In this document: in pieces, positions 1-4,562 of the stretch
Numbering within the stretch: position 1 is the stretch's first letter
Layout: every line of letters begins with the position of its first letter
From: Cyanobacteria bacterium UBA1186
GTDB lineage: Bacteria > Cyanobacteriota > Vampirovibrionia > Gastranaerophilales > Gastranaerophilaceae
Reading direction: 5' to 3'
Assembly: GCA_002309875.1 (NCBI GenBank)
Contig: DBYM01000031.1
Location: forward strand, 5,410 to 11,917
Length of the DNA: 6,508 bases
Notes under the pieces: model-generated
What the model was told of the DNA's origin: nothing
Seen by the model: the letters and a program-made list of their open reading frames with translations, nothing else
Database searches by the model: none
Position numbers and translations under genes: made by a program

Positions 1-393
1 GCAGGCGGTACCGCATCATCATTGAATACAAGTATTGAAGCATTCGCTGCTGCTTGCTCGGGATTAAAATATGACAGTGCAACTAATACGTTTACTTTGC
101 AGAGTGACGCAGACTTGCAGGCAAAGGAAATGCTGAATTTCTTGGATTTGGCAATTAATGAAATTTCAGACAGAGTTACCAAGATAGGTGCGGCTCAGAA
201 CAGAATTACATCTGCAATATCTGCACTTGATGTACAGTCACAGAATTTGACTTCATCATTATCTACTCTGCGTGATACAGATGTTGCACAGGAATCATCA
301 AACTTTATACAGGCTCAGATATTGCAGCAGGCATCTGCTACATTGCTGGCAACAGCAAACCAGTTGCCAAGCGTCGCTATCAACCTTATATAG
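1..393 (+). CDS. fliC: Flagellin, C-terminal part (5' end cut by window edge)
   Basis: This is the filament subunit of the bacterial flagellum, exported by the flagellar type III system and polymerised outside the cell. The frame is open from base 1 to the TAG at 391-393, giving 130 visible residues, so the internal TTG or later codons should not be taken as the start. Residues about 45-130 match the flagellin C-terminal (D0/D1) domain: AAQNR at 64-68, the coiled-coil heptads around 69-90, RDTD at 91-94, QAQILQQAS at 104-112 and ANQLP at 119-123, ending in INLI instead of the common LLR/LLG. Residues 1-40 belong to the more variable central part. The N-terminal D0/D1 half must lie upstream of the window. 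A strong terminator at 440-470 ends the transcript, so the gene is the last or only gene of its unit. The family assignment is very secure; fliC is used as the generic flagellin symbol. Confidence 0.95.
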   Translation, partial: AGGTASSLNTSIEAFAAACSGLKYDSATNTFTLQSDADLQAKEMLNFLDLAINEISDRVTKIGAAQNRITSAISALDVQSQNLTSSLSTLRDTDVAQESSNFIQAQILQQASATLLATANQLPSVAINLI

Positions 394-439
394 TTGATGT
401 TTTAAGATTTGTTGTTGATTGGGATATGTACTTATATGT

Positions 440-470
440 GGGATTGAGTTTTCAATCCCTTTTTATTTTT
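440..470 (+). terminator. Rho-independent terminator after flagellin gene
   Basis: A perfect 8-bp stem GGGATTGA (440-447) and TCAATCCC (452-459) encloses a 4-base loop GTTT. It is followed at once by five T, one A and five more T (460-470). It starts 47 bases after the flagellin stop codon and separates that gene from the fabI unit. Confidence 0.93.
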
Positions 471-482
471 CTAAATTTATTA

Positions 483-511
483 TTGCAAAAATGCCGTATT
501 TTTGTTACCAT
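483..511 (+). promoter_or_regulatory. Candidate sigma-70-type promoter for fabI
   Basis: TTGCAA (483-488) lies 17 bases from TACCAT (506-511). The latter is preceded by TGT (503-505), which gives an extended -10 pattern. Each hexamer matches the consensus in four of six positions. The predicted transcript start is near 518, leaving a leader of about 30 bases that contains the ribosome binding site. It is the only gap large enough for a promoter between the flagellin terminator and fabI. The hexamers are imperfect, so the exact position is tentative. Confidence 0.4.
486..504. repeat. 7-bp inverted repeat between the -35 and -10 of the fabI promoter
   Basis: CAAAAAT (486-492) and ATTTTTG (498-504) are perfect inverted arms around the spacer GCCGT. 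The dyad fills the space between the proposed promoter hexamers, which is where a repressor could block RNA polymerase. In AT-rich DNA such a dyad can also arise by chance, and no known fatty-acid regulator site (FapR, FabT or FadR type) is recognisable in it. Confidence 0.3.
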
Positions 512-532
512 AGAGCCTGTAAGGGATATATA

Positions 533-539
533 AGAGGAG
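533..539 (+). promoter_or_regulatory. Ribosome binding site that fixes the fabI start
   Basis: AGAGGAG ends eight bases before the ATG at 548. This choice removes a 43-codon upstream extension beginning at a TTG (419), which would run through the terminator hairpin. Confidence 0.85.
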
Positions 540-547
540 TTTTAAAC

Positions 548-1351
548 ATGGGAATAATGTCCGGTAAAAAGGGAATAATTTTTGGTGTATCGAATACCCA
601 CGGAATTGCGTACGGTATTGCTGACCAATTGTATAAAGAGGGTGCGGAAATTGCATTTTCTTATGCAGGCGAGGCTATGGAAAAAAGAGTTCGTCCTATA
701 GCGGAAGCAATGAATGCAAAACTTTGCCTGAGTTGCGATGTAACTAAAGAAGATGAAGTTGCGGCAGTATTCAGAGAAGTTGAAAAAGTTTACGGGAAGA
801 TTGATTTTGTTGTTCACGCCGTTGCTTTTGCTCCTAAGGAAGCATTGATGGGAAGATTTATTGATACTACAAAGGAAGCCTGGGATATAGCGATGGGCGT
901 TAGTGCATATTCACTTGTAACCGTTGCTAAATATGCCGAGCCGATTATGAACGAAGGTTCTTCAATCCTTGCATTAACATATCTCGGCTCGATTCTTTCA
1001 GTACCGAGTTACAATGTAATGGGTGTTGCCAAGGCGGCTTTGGAATCTTCAATGAGATTTTTGGCTGTTGATTTGGGACCAAAAGGTATAAGAGTAAACT
1101 GCTTATCTTCAGGCCCTGTTAAAACACTTGCATCTATGGGAATAAGCGGTTTTTCAAAGATGTTAAAAGCAGCGGTAATGAGAGCACCGTTGAAGAGAAA
1201 CGTTTCATTGGAAGATGTTGGCAAGGCAGGTTTGTATTTGGCATCTGATTTGTCGAGCGGTACAACGGGTGAAGTTATTTACTGCGATTGCGGCTGTCAT
1301 TCCGCTTATGCGTCTGCTGAAGAAATGGACGCTCTGACGAAGGAGGTCTGA
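548..1351 (+). CDS. fabI: Enoyl-[acyl-carrier-protein] reductase (NADH), FabI type
   Basis: Catalyses the last reduction of each cycle of type II fatty-acid synthesis, converting trans-2-enoyl-ACP to acyl-ACP with NAD(P)H in the cytoplasm. The protein has 267 residues, close to the 262 of E. coli FabI, and aligns along its whole length. Seen directly: the N-terminal nucleotide-binding stretch (GVSNTHGIAYGIA, 13-25), CDV at 63-65, the HAVAFAP segment at 90-96, and the FabI catalytic pattern Y145-X9-Y155-X6-K162 within YLG...YNVMGVAK. SSGPVKTLA (187-195) and the flexible substrate loop follow, then LKRNVSLEDVG (215-225). The C-terminus is odd: the family's VDGGF-like stretch reads CDCGC (246-250), followed by a slightly longer acidic tail. 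The next gene's start lies one base beyond the TGA, with its AGGAGG inside the fabI end, so the two are probably translationally coupled. Identity is secure. Confidence 0.95.
   Translation: MGIMSGKKGIIFGVSNTHGIAYGIADQLYKEGAEIAFSYAGEAMEKRVRPIAEAMNAKLCLSCDVTKEDEVAAVFREVEKVYGKIDFVVHAVAFAPKEALMGRFIDTTKEAWDIAMGVSAYSLVTVAKYAEPIMNEGSSILALTYLGSILSVPSYNVMGVAKAALESSMRFLAVDLGPKGIRVNCLSSGPVKTLASMGISGFSKMLKAAVMRAPLKRNVSLEDVGKAGLYLASDLSSGTTGEVIYCDCGCHSAYASAEEMDALTKEV
1341..1346 (+). promoter_or_regulatory. Consensus Shine-Dalgarno inside the end of fabI
   Basis: AGGAGG lies within the last codons of fabI, six bases before the ATG at 1353. It decides the start of the thioredoxin-like gene and supports co-translation with fabI. 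Confidence 0.85.
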
Positions 1352-1352
1352 T

Positions 1353-1742
1353 ATGAAAAAAATATTTGGTATAATTTTTATTCTTTGCCTGACGGCGGTT
1401 ATTTCGTTAAAGGCAACTGCAATGACTTTTGAAGAAGCATTTAATGTTTCTAATAAAAAGCCTATGCTCGTTTTGATTTATGCTGAGTGGGCGGATAATT
1501 ATCAGAGTTATGTAACGGCTTTTGATGCTGTTCAGACCGAATTTGACAATGATTTTAATTTCATCAAACTCAATATTGCAAGCCCGGAAACGAGATTCTT
1601 TAACTCACGTTATCATATTTACCCGAATCTTCCGTATGTCCTGATGTTCAGAGACGGCGGAAAGGTTTCGAGGTATATTCAGAGAGATTGTGTTTTGAAC
1701 AGCACCTGTATGGTTTCAAGAGTAAAATCCTTCATACAGTAG
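1353..1742 (+). CDS. Secreted thioredoxin-fold protein lacking the CXXC active site
   Basis: A 129-residue protein of unproven function. Residues 1-23 look like a Sec signal peptide: KK near the start, a hydrophobic core from IFGIIFILCL onward, and an ATA cleavage signal before MTFEEAF. The mature part reads as a thioredoxin-like domain: the helix MTFEEAFNVSNKK, the strand PMLVLIYAEW (37-46), FNFIKLNIAS (68-77), then NLPYVLMFRDG (92-102), whose P94 sits where thioredoxins carry the cis-proline. Where a thioredoxin has W-C-X-X-C, this protein has W46-ADNY, so it cannot act as a standard dithiol oxidoreductase. Its only mature-chain cysteines are C113 and C119, near the C-terminus. It could be a binding or scaffold protein outside the cytoplasmic membrane. 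Start and coupling to fabI are supported by AGGAGG and the one-base gap. Fold call is good; role unknown. Confidence 0.7.
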   Translation: MKKIFGIIFILCLTAVISLKATAMTFEEAFNVSNKKPMLVLIYAEWADNYQSYVTAFDAVQTEFDNDFNFIKLNIASPETRFFNSRYHIYPNLPYVLMFRDGGKVSRYIQRDCVLNSTCMVSRVKSFIQ

Positions 1743-1798
1743 CAGGCTGAATAGCAAATTTGTTTTTTTTCGGGTTTTATTTACCATGAGGGAAACAA
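1743..1798 (+). other. Short intergenic gap with T8 run, no clear terminator
   Basis: This 56-base gap contains CAAATTTG (1755-1762) directly followed by eight T (1763-1770). The palindrome has no loop and no GC-rich stem, so it is not a credible intrinsic terminator. The downstream gene is probably reached by read-through from the fabI transcript. Confidence 0.5.
1788..1793 (+). promoter_or_regulatory. Ribosome binding site of the GNAT-like gene
   Basis: GAGGGA ends five bases before the ATG at 1799. The competing ATG at 1786 is in another frame and stops after 16 codons, so 1799 is the start. Confidence 0.65.
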
Positions 1799-2356
1799 AT
1801 GATAAGTTTCAAAGCGCGTTATATCGACAAAGTTAATGTTCTGCAATTGGCGGACGGAGGGAATACGTACAAAGATTCCAAAGTCTCTTTTGTCGAACTT
1901 TTGCCCTACTCGCTGACTGATGAATCAACGCTTAAAAAAATCTCAGGGAATTGGAGTTTATACGGCAACACGTATGCCGATTCCATGGCGCAGGATTTTA
2001 GCTGCTTTTATGCCGACAGATCGTATTATAAACAGTTCTTTGCTTTGACTGCGCAAAAAGGTGCGTATGCCAAATTGAATCCTGATGAAGTGCTTGGTTT
2101 GGCTCAGGTCAGACAGATTACAAGCAAAAAGTGTTATCTTGATTATCTGCAGACGGCGCCCAATTACGCTTATACAAGTGCGGAACGCATATATAAGATG
2201 GTTGGTGCTTCAATGCTCGATATGCTGAAAAAATATTACAAAGATATGGAAATCGGCCTTTATTCGACACTTAGTGCAATAGACTTTTATGTTAAACAGG
2301 GCTTCAAGGTTATAGGCGAGAACAAAATTTTGTTATACAAACCGCCCAAAATTTAG
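1799..2356 (+). CDS. GNAT-fold (N-acetyltransferase-like) protein
   Basis: A 185-residue soluble protein with no signal peptide or membrane segment. Its second half follows the GNAT order. LGLAQVRQ (99-106) fits strand beta4, and CYLDYLQTAPNY (112-123) fits the strand before the acetyl-CoA loop. RIYKMVGASMLDMLKKYY (130-147) fits the loop and helix of motif A, although the usual R/QxxGxG/A signature is degenerate. EIGLYSTLSAIDFYVKQGFK (151-170) fits motif B, where acetyltransferases carry a typical A-x-x-F-Y-x-x-x-G-F pattern. The first half is not recognisable. Substrate cannot be read from sequence; an inactive or non-acetyl relative is possible. It is the third gene after fabI, with no terminator between. 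Its stop codon overlaps the stop of the opposing YihY-family gene. Confidence 0.62.
   Translation: MISFKARYIDKVNVLQLADGGNTYKDSKVSFVELLPYSLTDESTLKKISGNWSLYGNTYADSMAQDFSCFYADRSYYKQFFALTAQKGAYAKLNPDEVLGLAQVRQITSKKCYLDYLQTAPNYAYTSAERIYKMVGASMLDMLKKYYKDMEIGLYSTLSAIDFYVKQGFKVIGENKILLYKPPKI
2321..2334. repeat. 14-bp perfect AT-rich palindrome in the 3' end of the GNAT-like gene
   Basis: AACAAAATTTTGTT is a perfect palindrome with no loop, placed about 20 bases before the convergent stop codons. It lies within coding sequence, is nearly all A/T, and is too weak to be called a terminator. Confidence 0.3.
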
Positions 2357-3237
2357 TCTTTGGAACTTGTTCTTTTCGCTATAATTTCTTCTTTTCTCTC
2401 AAGTTTTTCGTAGAGTTGGGAATTTATTTCTCCGCCTATCAGGATAAGAATTGAAGTATAATAGAGCCACATCATCATTACCGCAAACCCTGCGATTGTA
2501 CCGTAAACAAAGTTATAGGTGTGCAGATTGTTGACGTAGAGCGAAAATCCCCAGGAGCCGATTAACCAGGAAATGCAGAAAAATATTGACCCCGGAAGGG
2601 CACTGTGTCTTCTGAGTCTTTCGTCTCCCGTAAGGTCGGGGAGGATATAGTAACTCAGATATGCCATTACAAACAGGGTAAAGAAGGCGATAGGCCAGCG
2701 GGCAAACAGAATTATGTTCCCCAAATGCTCCGTCATTCCGAGATATGTGACTAAGAATTTGATAATTACTTTACCAAAGACGATTAACGTAATACTCAGA
2801 AACAGAACGAGAGTATGGACACAAACCATAACAAGTGCCAAAAGCCTTGAATATAAAAAGTTTCTTGTCTCTTTAACTTTGTATGCCCTGTTCAGTCCTT
2901 TTGCAACGATTGCAAGAGTGTTTGTTGAGAGGAAAAGCGTTATGCAAAAGCCCAAAACCGCAAGCAATCCGCCTTTTGATACAAAGAACACTTCTTTAAG
3001 CACAACATCTACGATATTTAAAGCATCGGCAGGCATTATATTCTGCATAAACCCGAAAATTGCGTTCATAAACGAGTGTTTTCCGATATAACCGAACGAT
3101 GCGGTCAGGAACAAAATCAGCGGGCAGATACCTATTGTAAGCATAAAGCCCATTTCCGATGCCATACCGAAGAAGTCGTTTTCGACAACGGACTGAACTA
3201 TGCTCTTTATAAGTTTAATCCCGTTTTTTATATTCAT
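2353..3237 (-). CDS. YihY/BrkB-family inner-membrane protein
   Basis: A 294-residue polytopic membrane protein, the usual length for the family once misnamed RNase BN (E. coli YihY is 290). Hydrophobic segments lie at roughly 27-50, 88-112, 132-158, 174-198, 214-234 and 244-270, making about six helices. Family marks are visible: ASEMGFMLTIGICPLILFL near the N-terminus, the NRAYKVKETRNF loop (116-127), ILPD (198-201), and the closing YGTIAGFAVMMMWLYYTS with GGEIN (245-272), the most conserved part. The C-terminal tail is charged and cytoplasmic by prediction. The biochemical role of the family is not settled; RNase activity should not be transferred. Its ATG overlaps the TGA of the upstream nrnA-like gene in ATGA (3234-3237), with only a weak GAGAT-like ribosome site. 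Expression by coupled translation is therefore likely. Confidence 0.9.
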   Translation of the reverse strand: MNIKNGIKLIKSIVQSVVENDFFGMASEMGFMLTIGICPLILFLTASFGYIGKHSFMNAIFGFMQNIMPADALNIVDVVLKEVFFVSKGGLLAVLGFCITLFLSTNTLAIVAKGLNRAYKVKETRNFLYSRLLALVMVCVHTLVLFLSITLIVFGKVIIKFLVTYLGMTEHLGNIILFARWPIAFFTLFVMAYLSYYILPDLTGDERLRRHSALPGSIFFCISWLIGSWGFSLYVNNLHTYNFVYGTIAGFAVMMMWLYYTSILILIGGEINSQLYEKLERKEEIIAKRTSSKD

Positions 3238-4181
3238 AAATTTATCTCGTTTAATATCTTTTTAATTGAGTCTTTAATATTATTTTTTATTGTGCAGCCT
3301 GCGGCAAAGGTATGACCGCCTCCGCCGAACTTTTCACAGATTTTTGAAACATCTGTATGTTTGCTTCGCATAGAAACTTTTGTTGTCTTTGAATCGATTT
3401 CTTTTAAAACAAAAGAGATTTCGGTGGAGTCGATTGCTCTCAGGGTTTCTGCAATTCCGTCAGTAAAATCATCACCGCCGGAGAACTTTTCCAAATCCTT
3501 TTTATAAACTATGGTGTAGGCTATTTTATTATCGTTCAGAAATTCCGCCTTGTTTACGCAGTAATTCTGGAACATTACAAGATTTTTTGTTTTTGTTTCA
3601 TAGCAGAGTTTATATAAAGTATTAGGATTTGCGCCTTTGTCAATCAGGTCTGCCGCCGCATGCATTGAACTTGAAGATGTGTTTTCAAACCTGAAATTTC
3701 CCGTATCCGTCATAATTGCGACATAAAGACAGACGGCTGTATCTTTATTTATTTCCCAACCGTATTTTTTGAAGTAATTAAACAGAACTTCGCCCGTTGA
3801 ACTTACTTCGGGCTCAATAATCTGATAATCGCCGTAATTCGGGTTTGTTTTGTGATGGTCAATGTTTACCGTTACTTTTGCCTTATCAAAGAAAATTTTT
3901 GAATCCCTTGAACGGTCGATTGCCGCTATGTCAAGGGCGATAACCAAATCATATACAAGCGATTGGTCAAAATATCTTTGGGCAAGATTTATGTTCGGAA
4001 GGAATTTGTAATTATACGGAATGTTTGAAACAACAGACATGTCCGCTTTAATTTTAAATCTGTCATAAATTGCGGAATACATTGCGCACATAGAGCCGAG
4101 CGTATCTCCGTCGGGATTTACATGGCTTAATAAAAGTATCTTTTTTGACTGTTTTATGATATCATCTAAATTACATTCCAT
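3234..4181 (-). CDS. nrnA: DHH-family phosphoesterase, NrnA-type nano-RNase / pAp phosphatase
   Basis: Predicted to degrade very short RNAs (2-5 nt) from the end and to dephosphorylate 3'-phosphoadenosine 5'-phosphate, using Mn2+ in the cytoplasm. All DHH catalytic motifs are present in 315 residues: SHVNPDGDTLGS (19-30, with H20, D24 and D26), ALDIAAIDRS (82-91, D84), the name-giving D108-H109-H110, and IMTDTGNFRF (156-165, D159). A linker leads to the DHHA1 domain, which ends in R272SKH and the substrate-binding GGGGH with AAG (286-295). The length is typical for NrnA and nothing is missing. No Shine-Dalgarno precedes the ATG at 4181; an extended -10 sits just upstream instead. The gene is first of a two-gene unit with the YihY-family gene. 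Assignment to the NrnA group rather than another DHH/DHHA1 phosphoesterase rests on length and motif order. Confidence 0.9.
   Translation of the reverse strand: MECNLDDIIKQSKKILLLSHVNPDGDTLGSMCAMYSAIYDRFKIKADMSVVSNIPYNYKFLPNINLAQRYFDQSLVYDLVIALDIAAIDRSRDSKIFFDKAKVTVNIDHHKTNPNYGDYQIIEPEVSSTGEVLFNYFKKYGWEINKDTAVCLYVAIMTDTGNFRFENTSSSSMHAAADLIDKGANPNTLYKLCYETKTKNLVMFQNYCVNKAEFLNDNKIAYTIVYKKDLEKFSGGDDFTDGIAETLRAIDSTEISFVLKEIDSKTTKVSMRSKHTDVSKICEKFGGGGHTFAAGCTIKNNIKDSIKKILNEINL
4145..4172 (+). promoter_or_regulatory. Candidate promoter for the DUF721-like gene
   Basis: TTGACT (4145-4150, five of six consensus matches) is separated by 16 bases from TAAATT (4167-4172, four of six). It lies inside the 5' end of the divergent nrnA-like gene and would give a leader of about 45-50 bases. 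TATAAG (4181-4186) is an alternative -10 but lacks a -35. Confidence 0.35.
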
Positions 4182-4187
4182 ATAAGT

Positions 4188-4196
4188 ATTTTATCA
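4188..4196 (-). promoter_or_regulatory. Extended -10 promoter element for the nrnA-like gene, possibly leaderless
   Basis: Read on the minus strand, TGATAAAAT is a TG-n extended -10 with the hexamer TAAAAT, one mismatch from consensus. No -35 is visible at the proper distance (TAATCT there). The -10 ends only six bases before the ATG, so transcription would begin at or near the start codon. This agrees with the absence of a Shine-Dalgarno sequence. Confidence 0.35.
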
Positions 4197-4207
4197 CACA
4201 AATAATC

Positions 4208-4212
4208 AGGAG
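4208..4212 (+). promoter_or_regulatory. Distant ribosome binding site of the DUF721-like gene
   Basis: AGGAG lies 14 bases before the ATG at 4227, longer than the usual 5-9. An in-frame TAG at 4221-4223 excludes any earlier start, so either this wide spacing is used or initiation is weak. Confidence 0.45.
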
Positions 4213-4226
4213 ATTAAAATTAGTAT

Positions 4227-4562
4227 ATGGGGAAGGTTCTTTACACGGATTTTGTCGGAATAGATGAATATGTCGGCTCCCTGATGGATAACCCGCATTT
4301 CAAAAAAGCCATGGCAAAAACGAATTTGTACAAATTTTGGGACGGAATCCTGCCGGAGAAGTTTAAGGGTAAATCAAAGCCTTTTAGTATGCTCCCGGGA
4401 GGTACGATGGTTGTTGCGTGTAAAAATCCTGTTGTAGCGCAGGAAATGAGTCTTCACAAAGTTATTTTAATCAGCAAATTTGCTCCTTATGCAAAGGGTG
4501 TTAATATGAGAGTTACGGATATGAAGTTTGACTCTCAGAAATGGACTGAAGAAACGGCTTAG
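4227..4562 (+). CDS. DUF721 (DciA-like) protein, possible replicative helicase loader
   Basis: A 111-residue soluble protein. From about residue 33 the pattern fits DUF721/DciA: LYKFWDGILPEKFKGKSKP (34-52, with the conserved tryptophan W38 of the opening helix), then LPGGTMVVACKNPVVAQEM (56-74), the family's strand-turn-strand and following helix (usually ending A/W-x-x-E-L). LHKVILISKFAPY and the closing strand VNMRVTDMKF (92-101) follow. DciA proteins interact with the replicative helicase DnaB and are thought to help load it in bacteria lacking DnaC/DnaI. This function is inferred from the family, not seen. No repeat or basic tail extends the domain, so it is a minimal form. The gene starts in a 45-bp divergent gap and its stop overlaps the stop of the opposing helicase gene. 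The family is short and weakly conserved, so the call is moderate. Confidence 0.6.
   Translation: MGKVLYTDFVGIDEYVGSLMDNPHFKKAMAKTNLYKFWDGILPEKFKGKSKPFSMLPGGTMVVACKNPVVAQEMSLHKVILISKFAPYAKGVNMRVTDMKFDSQKWTEETA

Noticed and set aside
22..393. TTG at 22 as the start of a small separate gene
   Set aside because: The frame is open to base 1 and the sequence is the C-terminal end of flagellin, so this is a truncated gene rather than a small one.
419..547. In-frame upstream extension of fabI from a TTG at 419
   Set aside because: It would be translated across the terminator hairpin at 440-459, it has no ribosome site, and its 43 residues do not match any FabI; AGAGGAG before 548 gives a normal-length enzyme.
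542..817. Minus-strand reading frame opposite the start of fabI, and similar frames at 1009-1224 (-), 2714-3091 (+), 3076-3315 (+), 4835-5131 (+) and 4980-5168 (+)
   Set aside because: They lie opposite or inside well-supported genes, have no recognisable domain and biased composition typical of shadow frames.
824..850. Alanine at FabI residue 93, where E. coli has the glycine linked to triclosan sensitivity
   Set aside because: Alanine is the normal residue in other FabI proteins such as that of S. aureus, which is triclosan-sensitive, so it says nothing about resistance.
1755..1770. CAAATTTG followed by eight T as a terminator after the thioredoxin-like gene
   Set aside because: No GC stem and no loop; it cannot form a stable hairpin.
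1782..1787. TACCAT before the GNAT-like gene, identical to the proposed fabI -10
   Set aside because: A start from here would fall about five bases before the ATG and exclude the GAGGGA ribosome site, and no -35 is present.
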